Positions 33,401 through 40,046 of a DNA stretch of 52,813 nucleotides are shown here, piece by piece; within the stretch, counting starts at the first letter, position 1; each line of letters opens with the position of its first letter. Position numbers and translations under genes: made by a program. This stretch comes from Terriglobia bacterium (GTDB taxonomy: Bacteria > Acidobacteriota > Terriglobia > UBA7540), in contig JAIQGH010000016.1 of the NCBI GenBank assembly GCA_020072655.1, positions 1 to 52,813 on the forward strand, read 5' to 3'. A model generated the notes under the pieces. It searched no databases. It was not told where the DNA came from and was given only the letters and a program-made list of their open reading frames with translations.

Positions 33401-34149
33401 TTGAGGATGGCCCCGCCGGCGCGTCCGAACTGCGCGCTGTAATTAGTGGACTGCACCTTGAACTCGTTGATGGCATCCACCGGCGGAAGGACCACGAAGT
33501 TCGTGCCGTTCAAGAAGTCCACGGTGTTCGAGTTGTTGTCAATGCCGTTCAGCAAATAGTTGTTTTGAGCGGGCCTCATGCCGTTGGCCGAAAAAGCGCC
33601 GCTTTGAGCATTGCCGCGCGTGTCGGCTTCCGGCGTGTTGACCCCGGCGGAAAGTTGGGCCAGGAAGGTGAAATTCCTGCCGTTCAAGGGCAAGTCATTC
33701 ACCTGCCGCGAGCCGACCACTTGACCCACCGAAGCGTTCTGGGTCTGCAAGGCCGGAGGCGCGGCGGTCACCTCAATCGTTTGGGTCACCATGCCCGGCT
33801 TGAGGGTGAGGTCCACCACGAGTTGCTGCTGAATGCTCAGCGTGATGTGGGATTGAAGAGCCTTGGCGAACCCCGCGGCTTCGACGCTCACCGCGTAAGC
33901 CCCGATTTTGACCGGCGTGAAGATGTAACTGCCGTCGGCGCCCGTCGTCGTGGTAATGGCCAGGTTGGTCCCTTCATTCGTCAGGGTCACCTTGGCATTG
34001 GGAATCACTGCCCCGGATTGGTCCTTGATCGTCCCCTGAATCGAGCCCGTGTCCGCCTGGGCGTAAAGGCTCACACAGGTGAGGAGAGTGAGAGCAGGGA
34101 CTGCCAGGGCCAAGAAGAGATAGCGCAGGAAAAAACTGCGTCTTGGCAT
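30433..34149 (-). CDS. TonB-dependent outer-membrane receptor, Oar-like with carboxypeptidase-regulatory domain
   Basis: ATG 34149 (MPRRSFFLRYLFLALAVPA) is preceded by AAAGGAGG and gives 1,238 residues; the frame to 34287 is an upstream extension. Order: signal peptide (~1-30), carboxypeptidase-regulatory-like domain (~32-115: GSIQGTIKDQSGAVIPNAKVTL), TonB plug (~125-260: VNDLPLNGRNFTFLAQLSAG, FGRAGGAILNATIKSGTNSIHG), then a long beta-barrel ending in LKLYF, with the terminal Phe usual for outer-membrane barrels. It would import a ligand using TonB energy; a sugar or peptide is likely. A LacI-type gene diverges from it, with a repressor-like site at the promoter. Confidence 0.93.
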   Translation of the reverse strand: MPRRSFFLRYLFLALAVPALTLLTCVSLYAQADTGSIQGTIKDQSGAVIPNAKVTLTNEGTNLAITTTTGADGSYIFTPVKIGAYAVSVEAAGFAKALQSHITLSIQQQLVVDLTLKPGMVTQTIEVTAAPPALQTQNASVGQVVGSRQVNDLPLNGRNFTFLAQLSAGVNTPEADTRGNAQSGAFSANGMRPAQNNYLLNGIDNNSNTVDFLNGTNFVVLPPVDAINEFKVQSTNYSAQFGRAGGAILNATIKSGTNSIHGTVWEFLRNDKVDAADWFEVTGGVKKGAYRQNQFGAAIGGPIIKNKAFFFADYEGLRRRQGTVFTSSVPTAAERASNYADLSDLISGQPGNSPDTDILGRTTPYGTIFDPATTRAVTVGVPDPATGLTPTKSGFVRDPIFATPQTITGVTNFNTAPWLALLNHLPAGQIDANAVKLLNLYPAPNNSKLFSNYTSSPMLNEHRNAFDARVDINRGDKDQIFVTVSYVDDPQFIPGPFAGIADGGAFQQGIQTANTILGALSWTRTLSPTTVNEARIGVNRIGTSRTGPVPSELGLPAQYGIKDVPQVTLNGGLPAFGINGLSTLGSNAFLPSDEVTQTNQVTDNFTKSYGKHTFKAGIEYQRVKYSTLQPPWSHGQFNYDGVYTRMPGGNSENAGRANFLLTPASVCPASVPNCMPNVGGSNQVFLSNIAMTDDGKNYWGGYFEDDWKVSSKLTLNLGLRWEYFGQTFEHFGGQANFVPATLGGSAQYLIPANRKDVLSPSFYELTAKDNIAIVYTTNQGLGVSQKGNFGPRFGFAYQWTPKLVMRGGFGLFYNGFENRGYSPNIGENYPFQFGFSFNNNGDQNPINAASYSTFAGTNCANNYTFEAGFSCTPLQSDLVGASGLTLRGIQYNYQTPYTQGWNLTFQYELLPSTTVSLGYVGNSARHIEVFPGTNNVTQVIAPSADKKPYMPYPDFGQGNSYAATEGSSYYHSLQLSVERHFAKGLYFLANDTFSRTRSDAGDLLNGGVGEQYRCPDVADCGIQYDYRDANFDIRNVVHISGGYELPVGPGRHYLPNATGVEKHVLGGWSMQWILTAEGGQPATINCNTNPTNGLNCTALLLPGTRYTGKEAPDGMWNSAAFTQPCNPDTGGPAGCIPTTGLGRLGGAPTQVRAPGITRLDYSLFKDFQISERFRMQFRSEFFNILNHPTFMPPNLGGNGVVAIPGAGNYLDKNFGKSGATRFPTQDARQIQFALKLYF

Positions 34150-34407
34150 CGATTCATCCTCCTTTCCTCCAGCGCATAGGAACGCCGCTGGAGGGGTCTG
34201 CGAAGTGATGGGGTGAAGTTCAGCCTGCGGGGCCCGGAAGTAAGTCTGGGCGCTCGATCGTCTCTCCTCGGGCCGCTGCTGGCACATCGTTAAATAACCG
34301 CAATGTGAACCGAGGGGCGGTTTTGCCTCAGGGACTCCTGAATGGGTTACAACCGCTCTTCTACTCGATTCTTGCTGGCCCTATACCCGACGAAAGACAA
34401 ATGCACC

Positions 34408-34449
34408 TTAAGCGGTTAACTTTGTACCAGGTCAGAAAGGGCTTGTCAA
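34408..34449 (-). promoter_or_regulatory. Receptor promoter with LacI-type operator at the start site
   Basis: On the minus strand: TTGACA (34449-34444), a 17-base spacer, TACAAA (34426-34421), then TTAACCGCTTAA (34419-34408), a near-perfect palindrome with a central CG, the hallmark of LacI/GalR operators. It spans the predicted transcription start, so a bound repressor would block initiation. Inferred target of the adjacent regulator. Confidence 0.6.
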
Positions 34450-34491
34450 GTTCTTTTTGACGTTTTTTCCTAGATTTTTTACGGCCTGGTA

Positions 34492-34518
34492 TTGACTAAA
34501 AATAGAGGTCAGTAGTAT
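34492..34518 (+). promoter_or_regulatory. Weak candidate promoter of the LacI-type gene
   Basis: TTGACT (34492-34497) and TAGTAT (34513-34518) with a short 15-base spacer, about 50 bases before ATG 34567. The rest of the 417-base gap (34150-34566) is AT-rich and otherwise holds only the receptor promoter and leader. Confidence 0.35.
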
Positions 34519-34566
34519 TTTCAGATTACCTCGTCGCGGTCGTTTCGAGAGGTTCTGAGTTCGACC

Positions 34567-35625
34567 ATGGCTCTGACCATCCGGGATGTGGCTCGTGAAG
34601 CCAACGTCTCCACGGCCACTGTATCTCACGCGCTCAACCGAACCGGCCAAGTGAGCCGCGCGACGCGCCGGCAAGTCCTCTCGGTGGTGCGCCGCCTCGG
34701 GTACTTCCCCAACGCCCACGCGCGCAACCTGGCGTGGCGAAACAGCCGCACGCTAGGCATGATCGTCTCCGACATCGAGAACCCTTTTTTCCCGGAGGTC
34801 ATCAAGAGTTTCGAGACGCGCGCCCGCCAACTGGGCTACGAAGTCATCCTGAGCGACACGAACTATGACCCGGGCCTCATGCGCCGCGCGACGGAAAAGA
34901 TGCTCGAGCACCACGTCCGCGGCGTGGCGGTGATGACTTCCGAAGCCAACCTCCAACTGATTGAGGAAATCGCCCGGCGCCGGATCGCGGTCACGTTCCT
35001 CGACCTGGGGCCCGTGCAGCGATACGTCAGCAACCTCCGCGTCGACTATTTCTCGGGCATTCAGCAAGTCGTCAGCCACCTGTTTGATCTGGGCCATCGG
35101 CGAATGGTTTTTGCCGGCGAACGCCCGGGCTTGAAGTCGAACATTGCGCGCCGCGAAGCCTTTATCGAGTGCATGAAAGCTCGGGGCCTGGACCCTGGCC
35201 CCACCGTGCAGGGCGACTTGCGTTTTGAAGGCGGCGTGGCGGCGGGACTCGCCATCTTGGAGCTGAAGCCCCTGCCCACCGCCGTCGTGGCGGTCAATGA
35301 CCTGACGGCTGTGGGTCTGATCAAAGCCTTCACCCAGGCCGGCCTGCGCGTGCCGGAGGAAATTTCCGTGACCGGCTTCGACAAGACGCACTTGGCGGAC
35401 TACAGCACTCCTTCCATCACCACCGTGGACATCCACCGCGACTGGTTGGGGCGCATGGCGGCCGACGCGCTCCACGAGTTGTCGACCGCCAGTGAGCCCC
35501 AAGGCAAGGAATACACCATCCCCGCGGAACTGGTCGTCAAAGCCTCCACGGGCCCTGCCTTGTCCCGGCCCAGTGGCGAGACCAGTCCCGACCCGGTCGC
35601 CGCAGAGCTGCGGCTCGGCACGTGA
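34567..35625 (+). CDS. LacI/GalR-family transcriptional regulator
   Basis: 352 residues. Residues 3-50 form the helix-turn-helix and hinge helix (TIRDVAREANVSTATVSHALN...VRRLGYFPNAHAR). The rest is a periplasmic-binding-protein-like sensor (LGMIVSDIENPFFPEVIKSFE, GHRRMVFAGERPG, AVVAVNDLTAVGLIKAF, VTGFDKTHLADYSTPSITTV). It should bind a palindromic operator as a dimer and respond to a sugar or related effector. The TonB receptor is divergent and carries a matching palindrome. The C-terminal ~30 residues are an unrelated Pro/Ser tail. Confidence 0.93.
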   Translation: MALTIRDVAREANVSTATVSHALNRTGQVSRATRRQVLSVVRRLGYFPNAHARNLAWRNSRTLGMIVSDIENPFFPEVIKSFETRARQLGYEVILSDTNYDPGLMRRATEKMLEHHVRGVAVMTSEANLQLIEEIARRRIAVTFLDLGPVQRYVSNLRVDYFSGIQQVVSHLFDLGHRRMVFAGERPGLKSNIARREAFIECMKARGLDPGPTVQGDLRFEGGVAAGLAILELKPLPTAVVAVNDLTAVGLIKAFTQAGLRVPEEISVTGFDKTHLADYSTPSITTVDIHRDWLGRMAADALHELSTASEPQGKEYTIPAELVVKASTGPALSRPSGETSPDPVAAELRLGT

Positions 35626-35652
35626 AAACCTTGCCCCCCGGAACCCCACGCG

Positions 35653-35749
35653 GATTGCCGATTCGTGATTGCTGATTGACGATTGAGAATTGACCCGCTT
35701 GTCAGCCTTTAACTTTCAATCGACAATCGTCAATCTTCGATCGTCAATT
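35653..35749. repeat. ATTGACG-type heptad repeat, second copy, convergent gap
   Basis: The left half runs GATTGCT, GATTGAC, GATTGAG units; the right half runs the inverse CAATCGA, CAATCGT, CAATCTT up to the stop codon of the minus-strand gene. Again it lies exactly between convergent stop codons. Confidence 0.65.
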
Positions 35750-38372
35750 AAGGTGACTGATCGGCGAGGGCCAAGGCGATTTCGAGGAATTGCTGCCGGG
35801 CTTGCGGGGCAAGCTCTGGGGCTTTCCCGGGCGCGGGGTTCTCCGACGCGGCGGAAAGCGCTTGCTCGATCCGCTGGACATCGAGCCCGCCGCGCGGCCG
35901 CCCTTGCCGAAAGCGCTCCAAGGTTTCCCGCGCCTTGGCGATTTGCCCGGTCTGGTAATAGAGCACGCCAAGCGCCGAATAGCTTCCCGGCCATTCCGGC
36001 AGCAGATCGACCGACTTGCGGAGATACTGCTCGGCTTGCTCGGTGTTCCCTTCCGTCACCGACAAGACCCCCATGCCCCACAGGAGCTCCCCAGCGTTAG
36101 GAGTACGGTCGAGTCCTTGTTCGAGCGCCTCGCGCGCGCCCGAGGTGTTGCCAGCGCGGAGGTAGACGAGCGCCAGAGAAAGGTAGGTCTGGTCCTGATC
36201 GGGATTTTCAGCGATGGCTTGGCGCAACAGCTTGACAGCCTCTTCGGTTTGGTTGAGGTGAGCGTGAATATCGGCGCGCAGGGCCAAATAGCTGGCGTCC
36301 TTTTGCCCCTGGGGTGAGACACGTTGCGCCGCCGCGAGTGCGCGCGCATAATCGCGCTTCCGGAAATAGGCACCGGCGAGGTCGTACCACGCATCGTCCG
36401 AATCCGGGTTGGATTGGAGAGCCTGCTCGAAACGTGCAATGGCCTCCGGATAAAGGCGGTAACGCGCCAGCAGCACTCCCACCCCTACCATCGTGCGGAA
36501 GTCGCCCCGGCTCAACTGGTCGAGCTGGGCGATCGCCTGCTTGGCCTCCTCGGCCCGCCCCAGCTTGAGGTAGGTTTCGGCCAGAAGATAGAGGCTCTGC
36601 GGCTGGCCCGGATGGACCTTCACTTCCTGGAGCAACTGCTCGAGGTCAATCTCGGTCTTCTGTTGGGGAGGAAGGTTGGCCCGCTGGTCCAGACTGTCGT
36701 AGAGGTGCTGAAAGGGGTAGGGTGAAGGGGCGGCGTCTTTGGAAAGGGTTTGGAAGATTTTCAGATCCCTTTCCGCCGCTTCCGCTTGGCCAAGGTTCCG
36801 CTCGGCCGTGGCCAGCCGGTAGTAAACCGGCCCCGGGTGAGGATTCAACTGCGCGCACTTGCGCAACAGGGGCACGGCCGCCGCGAATTCTCTTTGGTGC
36901 ATCTTCAAGTTGCCCAATTCGAGCAGGGCCTCGTAATAATTCGGGTCGACCTCCAGCGCTTGCCGAAGCCATTTCTCCCCGGCGTCGTAGTGTCCTTGTC
37001 GGCTCTCGATGTAGCCCATGTTGAACAGGCAGGAAGGGTCGCGAGGATCGGCTTCGAGCCCTTGCTGGAAATACTTCTGCGCTTCGTCAAACCGTCCCAA
37101 GTGGCGGTAGCAGAGACCCATGAACGCGTGCGAGCGCGCGGAGGGGTCGACCTGTAAGAGCGTCTGGAAGGTCTCTTTCGCCTTATCGATCTTCCCCATC
37201 ATGAAGTAGCATTCGCCGAGCGCCGCGAGCAGGTTCGGGCGCCGGGGATCAATCCTGACTCCCTCCTCCAGCAACGGCGTAGCGTCTTCGAAAAACGACT
37301 GCTTCATGCTGAGGCGGGCCATGAAGAAGATCACGTCCGTATTGCGCGGCGCCAGCTTGTGCGCTTTGACGAGGAGCTCGAGGGCATCGAGGTCGCTGCC
37401 TCCGTTCGAGTAGGCTTGCGCCAGCAGATAGAGCGTCTCCGGCGAGTCCGGGGAAACCTTCAGCGCTCGGTCCAAAACTACTTTGGCCTTCTCGTTGTCC
37501 CCGCTTTTGAGGTAGGCCTGACCGAGATTGTGAAGAATCTCGACGGTACCGGGTTGGAGCGCGTCCGCGGTCTCGAACTCGTGGATAGCGTCGCGGTACT
37601 GCCGTTGCCCGGCGAGCAGAACGCCCAAGGTGAAATGCGTGCGCACGTCGCTCCGGGCCTGTTCTGAAAGCGACTTCGCAACCTCGATGGCCTTCGCCTT
37701 CTGGCCGGTGGCGAAGTAGGCCTGCGCGAGGTTGAAGAGCGCTTCGGGACTCGGCGGCTGCACCCGGCTGAAATAGCCGATGGCGCTCTGGGCGTCCTTC
37801 CGGGCCAGCAGCAGCGAGCCCAAGTTGTAATTGGCGTCGCGATCGCGCGGGTGGTACCGGAGCGTGGCGCGAAATTCCTTTTCCGCCAGATCGACATTCT
37901 TCCGGGCAAAATAGAGGCTGCCCAGACCGTTGTGCGCCGGCGCGAACCGCGGGTCGATCGCGAGCGCGCGCTGGAAGGCCGCCAAGGCCTGGTCAAAATC
38001 GCCCTTCTGCGCGTAGATGGCCCCGAGGAGGGCAAGGCCTCGCACACTCTTCGGGGCGCTCTGCAGGCCCGCTTCGACCGCCGCCCGGGCCCCATCCACG
38101 TTCCCCTGCCGCAGCCATTGTTGAGCTTCTTCAAAGTGTCGCGCCGCTTCAGAGGCCGGGCGAGCCGTGCCGCCACGCGCGGTTTGGGGGGCGCTGGCCG
38201 ACTGCGCGGACCCACTGGCGACTGTCGGGATGAGCAACGCCGCGACGAGCAAGAACCTCAGTCCGAGAGTCGGTGGCGCCTTGACAGTCCCCGCTGTCGC
38301 GCGAATCTCTTGTTCCACCGACGTGATCTGGCTAAGCAATGGGCGCCTATTCAGGGGGGTGCGTGGAGGCAA
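35748..38372 (-). CDS. Large secreted TPR protein
   Basis: 874 residues with a hydrophobic export segment at ~37-58 (LGLRFLLVAALLIPTVASGSAQ), then about twenty TPRs in two blocks, residues ~75-510 and ~570-820, separated by a linker around 520-560. Consensus units such as APAHNGLGSLYFARKNVDLAEKEF are easy to see. The annotated start is TTG (38372) without a clear ribosome site; a GTG 18 codons later would bring the signal closer to the N-terminus, so the start is unsure. An extended -10 box lies 200 bases upstream. It shares the locus with a TonB receptor and CRTAC1-TPR protein; a periplasmic scaffold role is inferred. Confidence 0.85.
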   Translation of the reverse strand: MPPRTPLNRRPLLSQITSVEQEIRATAGTVKAPPTLGLRFLLVAALLIPTVASGSAQSASAPQTARGGTARPASEAARHFEEAQQWLRQGNVDGARAAVEAGLQSAPKSVRGLALLGAIYAQKGDFDQALAAFQRALAIDPRFAPAHNGLGSLYFARKNVDLAEKEFRATLRYHPRDRDANYNLGSLLLARKDAQSAIGYFSRVQPPSPEALFNLAQAYFATGQKAKAIEVAKSLSEQARSDVRTHFTLGVLLAGQRQYRDAIHEFETADALQPGTVEILHNLGQAYLKSGDNEKAKVVLDRALKVSPDSPETLYLLAQAYSNGGSDLDALELLVKAHKLAPRNTDVIFFMARLSMKQSFFEDATPLLEEGVRIDPRRPNLLAALGECYFMMGKIDKAKETFQTLLQVDPSARSHAFMGLCYRHLGRFDEAQKYFQQGLEADPRDPSCLFNMGYIESRQGHYDAGEKWLRQALEVDPNYYEALLELGNLKMHQREFAAAVPLLRKCAQLNPHPGPVYYRLATAERNLGQAEAAERDLKIFQTLSKDAAPSPYPFQHLYDSLDQRANLPPQQKTEIDLEQLLQEVKVHPGQPQSLYLLAETYLKLGRAEEAKQAIAQLDQLSRGDFRTMVGVGVLLARYRLYPEAIARFEQALQSNPDSDDAWYDLAGAYFRKRDYARALAAAQRVSPQGQKDASYLALRADIHAHLNQTEEAVKLLRQAIAENPDQDQTYLSLALVYLRAGNTSGAREALEQGLDRTPNAGELLWGMGVLSVTEGNTEQAEQYLRKSVDLLPEWPGSYSALGVLYYQTGQIAKARETLERFRQGRPRGGLDVQRIEQALSAASENPAPGKAPELAPQARQQFLEIALALADQSP

Positions 38373-38693
38373 TCAGTTCCTTCATGGGACGCTCCCGCTG
38401 ACGAGGGGCAAAGCCCGCCCGCAGCGCCACGGGTTGATGAGCGCGCCGGAGCGCCCCGCGCCAGGCTCGTTCTCCTGACCTAGCGGTGCGGCTTGCGGAC
38501 CTGCATCGGATTCAATGCCGTCCCTGACCTAAGAAATCCCCCCGTGATGCACCCACCCGCTTCGGCCAGAATTATAGCACGCGGTCACGGCCGAGCCGCC
38601 GGCGCTGGACCTCCAATGAATCTCCAGAGCTGTTCCCTGCCGTCCGGAAGGCCGCCAGCCATGAGACCCGCCGCGCATCCTTCCTCGCAGGGC
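38373..38693 (-). promoter_or_regulatory. Gap upstream of the large TPR gene with extended -10 box
   Basis: No gene seen. On the minus strand GTGCTATAAT at 38580-38571 is an extended -10 element inside a 12-base string identical to that upstream of ilvE. The predicted leader is about 190 bases long. Confidence 0.45.
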
Positions 38694-40046
38694 CTAAGGG
38701 CTCGCCTGCGCGAGCAAGCTCCGTGCTTCGGCGTGGTCAGGGTGCCGCGCGAGCAGCTCCTTGAGGATCTCGCGGGCCCGAGCTTTCTCTCCTTGCGCCA
38801 AGTACAGCCGCGCCAGATTCAGGTACGGCTGGTCGAAATCCGGCGTCACACGCAGGGCTTTCTGGAACTCCACTTGGGCCTCGGCCGTCCGTCCCTGGCG
38901 CAAAAAGAGCACGCCGAGGTTGTTGAGCGCCTCCGGGTAGTCCGGGCGCAGCTCCAGGGCGCGCTGCCAATACTGGAGCGCCCGGTCCGTTTCGTTCAAT
39001 TGCGCGTAAAGCATGCCGACTCCGTAATTCACCTCCGGGTCGTCGGGAGCCAGGGCGACGGCGCGCTCCAAAGCCTGCTTGGCCTCGCTGAAGCGCTGCT
39101 CGCGGCGATAGACGTTTCCCAGATTGAAGAGCGCCAGAGCGTAATCGGGCCGCTGGTCAATCGCCTGCTTAAAGCAGCGGATGGCTTCGCGCGTATCGCC
39201 CGCCTGCGCCGCGAGCAAGCCGAGATTGTTGAGGGCATCGGGATAATCGCGGCGCAGCGCCAGCGCGCGCTCGAGGTGCCGGCGGGCTTCCTCAGGCTTC
39301 CCTTGCTTGAGATAAAGCGTCCCCAGATTGTAATGCGCCTCAGCGTAATCGGGATCGGTCTCGAGCGCCAGGGTGAATTCCCGGATCGCCTGATCGTAGT
39401 ACCCCGCCTGCGAGAAGGCCGCGCCGTAGGTGAACACATTGCGCCGAAATTCGCCCAAGTAGAGCGTCCCCGGAAAGGGCAGCGCCAAGCGCGCCCGGTC
39501 GTCGTCGGTGTGCGGGATGCGCTCCCGGTCAGCCTGCAAGCGCTCGGCGTCGACGGCTCCCTGATAGACCTTCACAACGAAGCCTTTCGCGTCGATCAGG
39601 AAGGTCGTGGGCAGACCGAGATTGCGTCGCCGGTCAAACAGGAAGTGGTAAACCAGATTGTAGATCCCGGCCACGTCGTCATCGGCCAGCAGGATGGGCA
39701 GCCGCAGCGAATTCGCGGCAGCGAAGGCCCGAACCTTCGCCGCTTCTTCCGGCTTATCGAGATTGATGGCCAGCACCTTCAGCGCCCCCGGCTTCCTCAA
39801 CGTCGGGGAGCGGTCGAGCGTCTTCAGGGTCTCGACGCTGGGCGGACTCGCGGTGGCCCAGAAGTTCAGAGCCACCTCTTGACCTCGCAAACTTGCCAGA
39901 TGGTGCCTCTGCCCGGTGAGATCCGGCAGCTCGAAATCCGGAGCCAGGATGGGATCGATGAGCCAAGTCTCGCAAGTGGCCGGCGGTGGCACAGCGGCCG
40001 GGGGAGCGGGAATCGCCGCGAGAGGTTGGTGCGGACGAAACGCCAC
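38694..40046 (-). CDS. Redoxin-TPR part of a frameshifted CRTAC1-redoxin-TPR protein
   Basis: 450 residues from a GTG that is not a natural start: the frame is open further upstream, where EALPANHRIEIEEGADQFRAV (40107-40047) completes the ASPIC/UnbV domain of the preceding gene. Residues ~30-190 are a TlpA/AhpC-like redoxin (PDFELPDLTG, VALNFWAT, LGLPTTFLIDAKGFVV) whose CxxC is replaced by SPPS (ATASPPSVETL). Then about seven TPRs (~205-445). It seems to be the C-terminal half of the protein encoded at 39866-42460, split by a one-base deletion. Confidence 0.8.
   Translation of the reverse strand: MAFRPHQPLAAIPAPPAAVPPPATCETWLIDPILAPDFELPDLTGQRHHLASLRGQEVALNFWATASPPSVETLKTLDRSPTLRKPGALKVLAINLDKPEEAAKVRAFAAANSLRLPILLADDDVAGIYNLVYHFLFDRRRNLGLPTTFLIDAKGFVVKVYQGAVDAERLQADRERIPHTDDDRARLALPFPGTLYLGEFRRNVFTYGAAFSQAGYYDQAIREFTLALETDPDYAEAHYNLGTLYLKQGKPEEARRHLERALALRRDYPDALNNLGLLAAQAGDTREAIRCFKQAIDQRPDYALALFNLGNVYRREQRFSEAKQALERAVALAPDDPEVNYGVGMLYAQLNETDRALQYWQRALELRPDYPEALNNLGVLFLRQGRTAEAQVEFQKALRVTPDFDQPYLNLARLYLAQGEKARAREILKELLARHPDHAEARSLLAQASP

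Noticed and set aside
32248-34179. A 643-codon open frame on the plus strand opposite the TonB receptor gene
   Set aside because: Its translation has no family features and is the mirror of a strongly supported receptor; long antisense frames are expected in high-GC genes.
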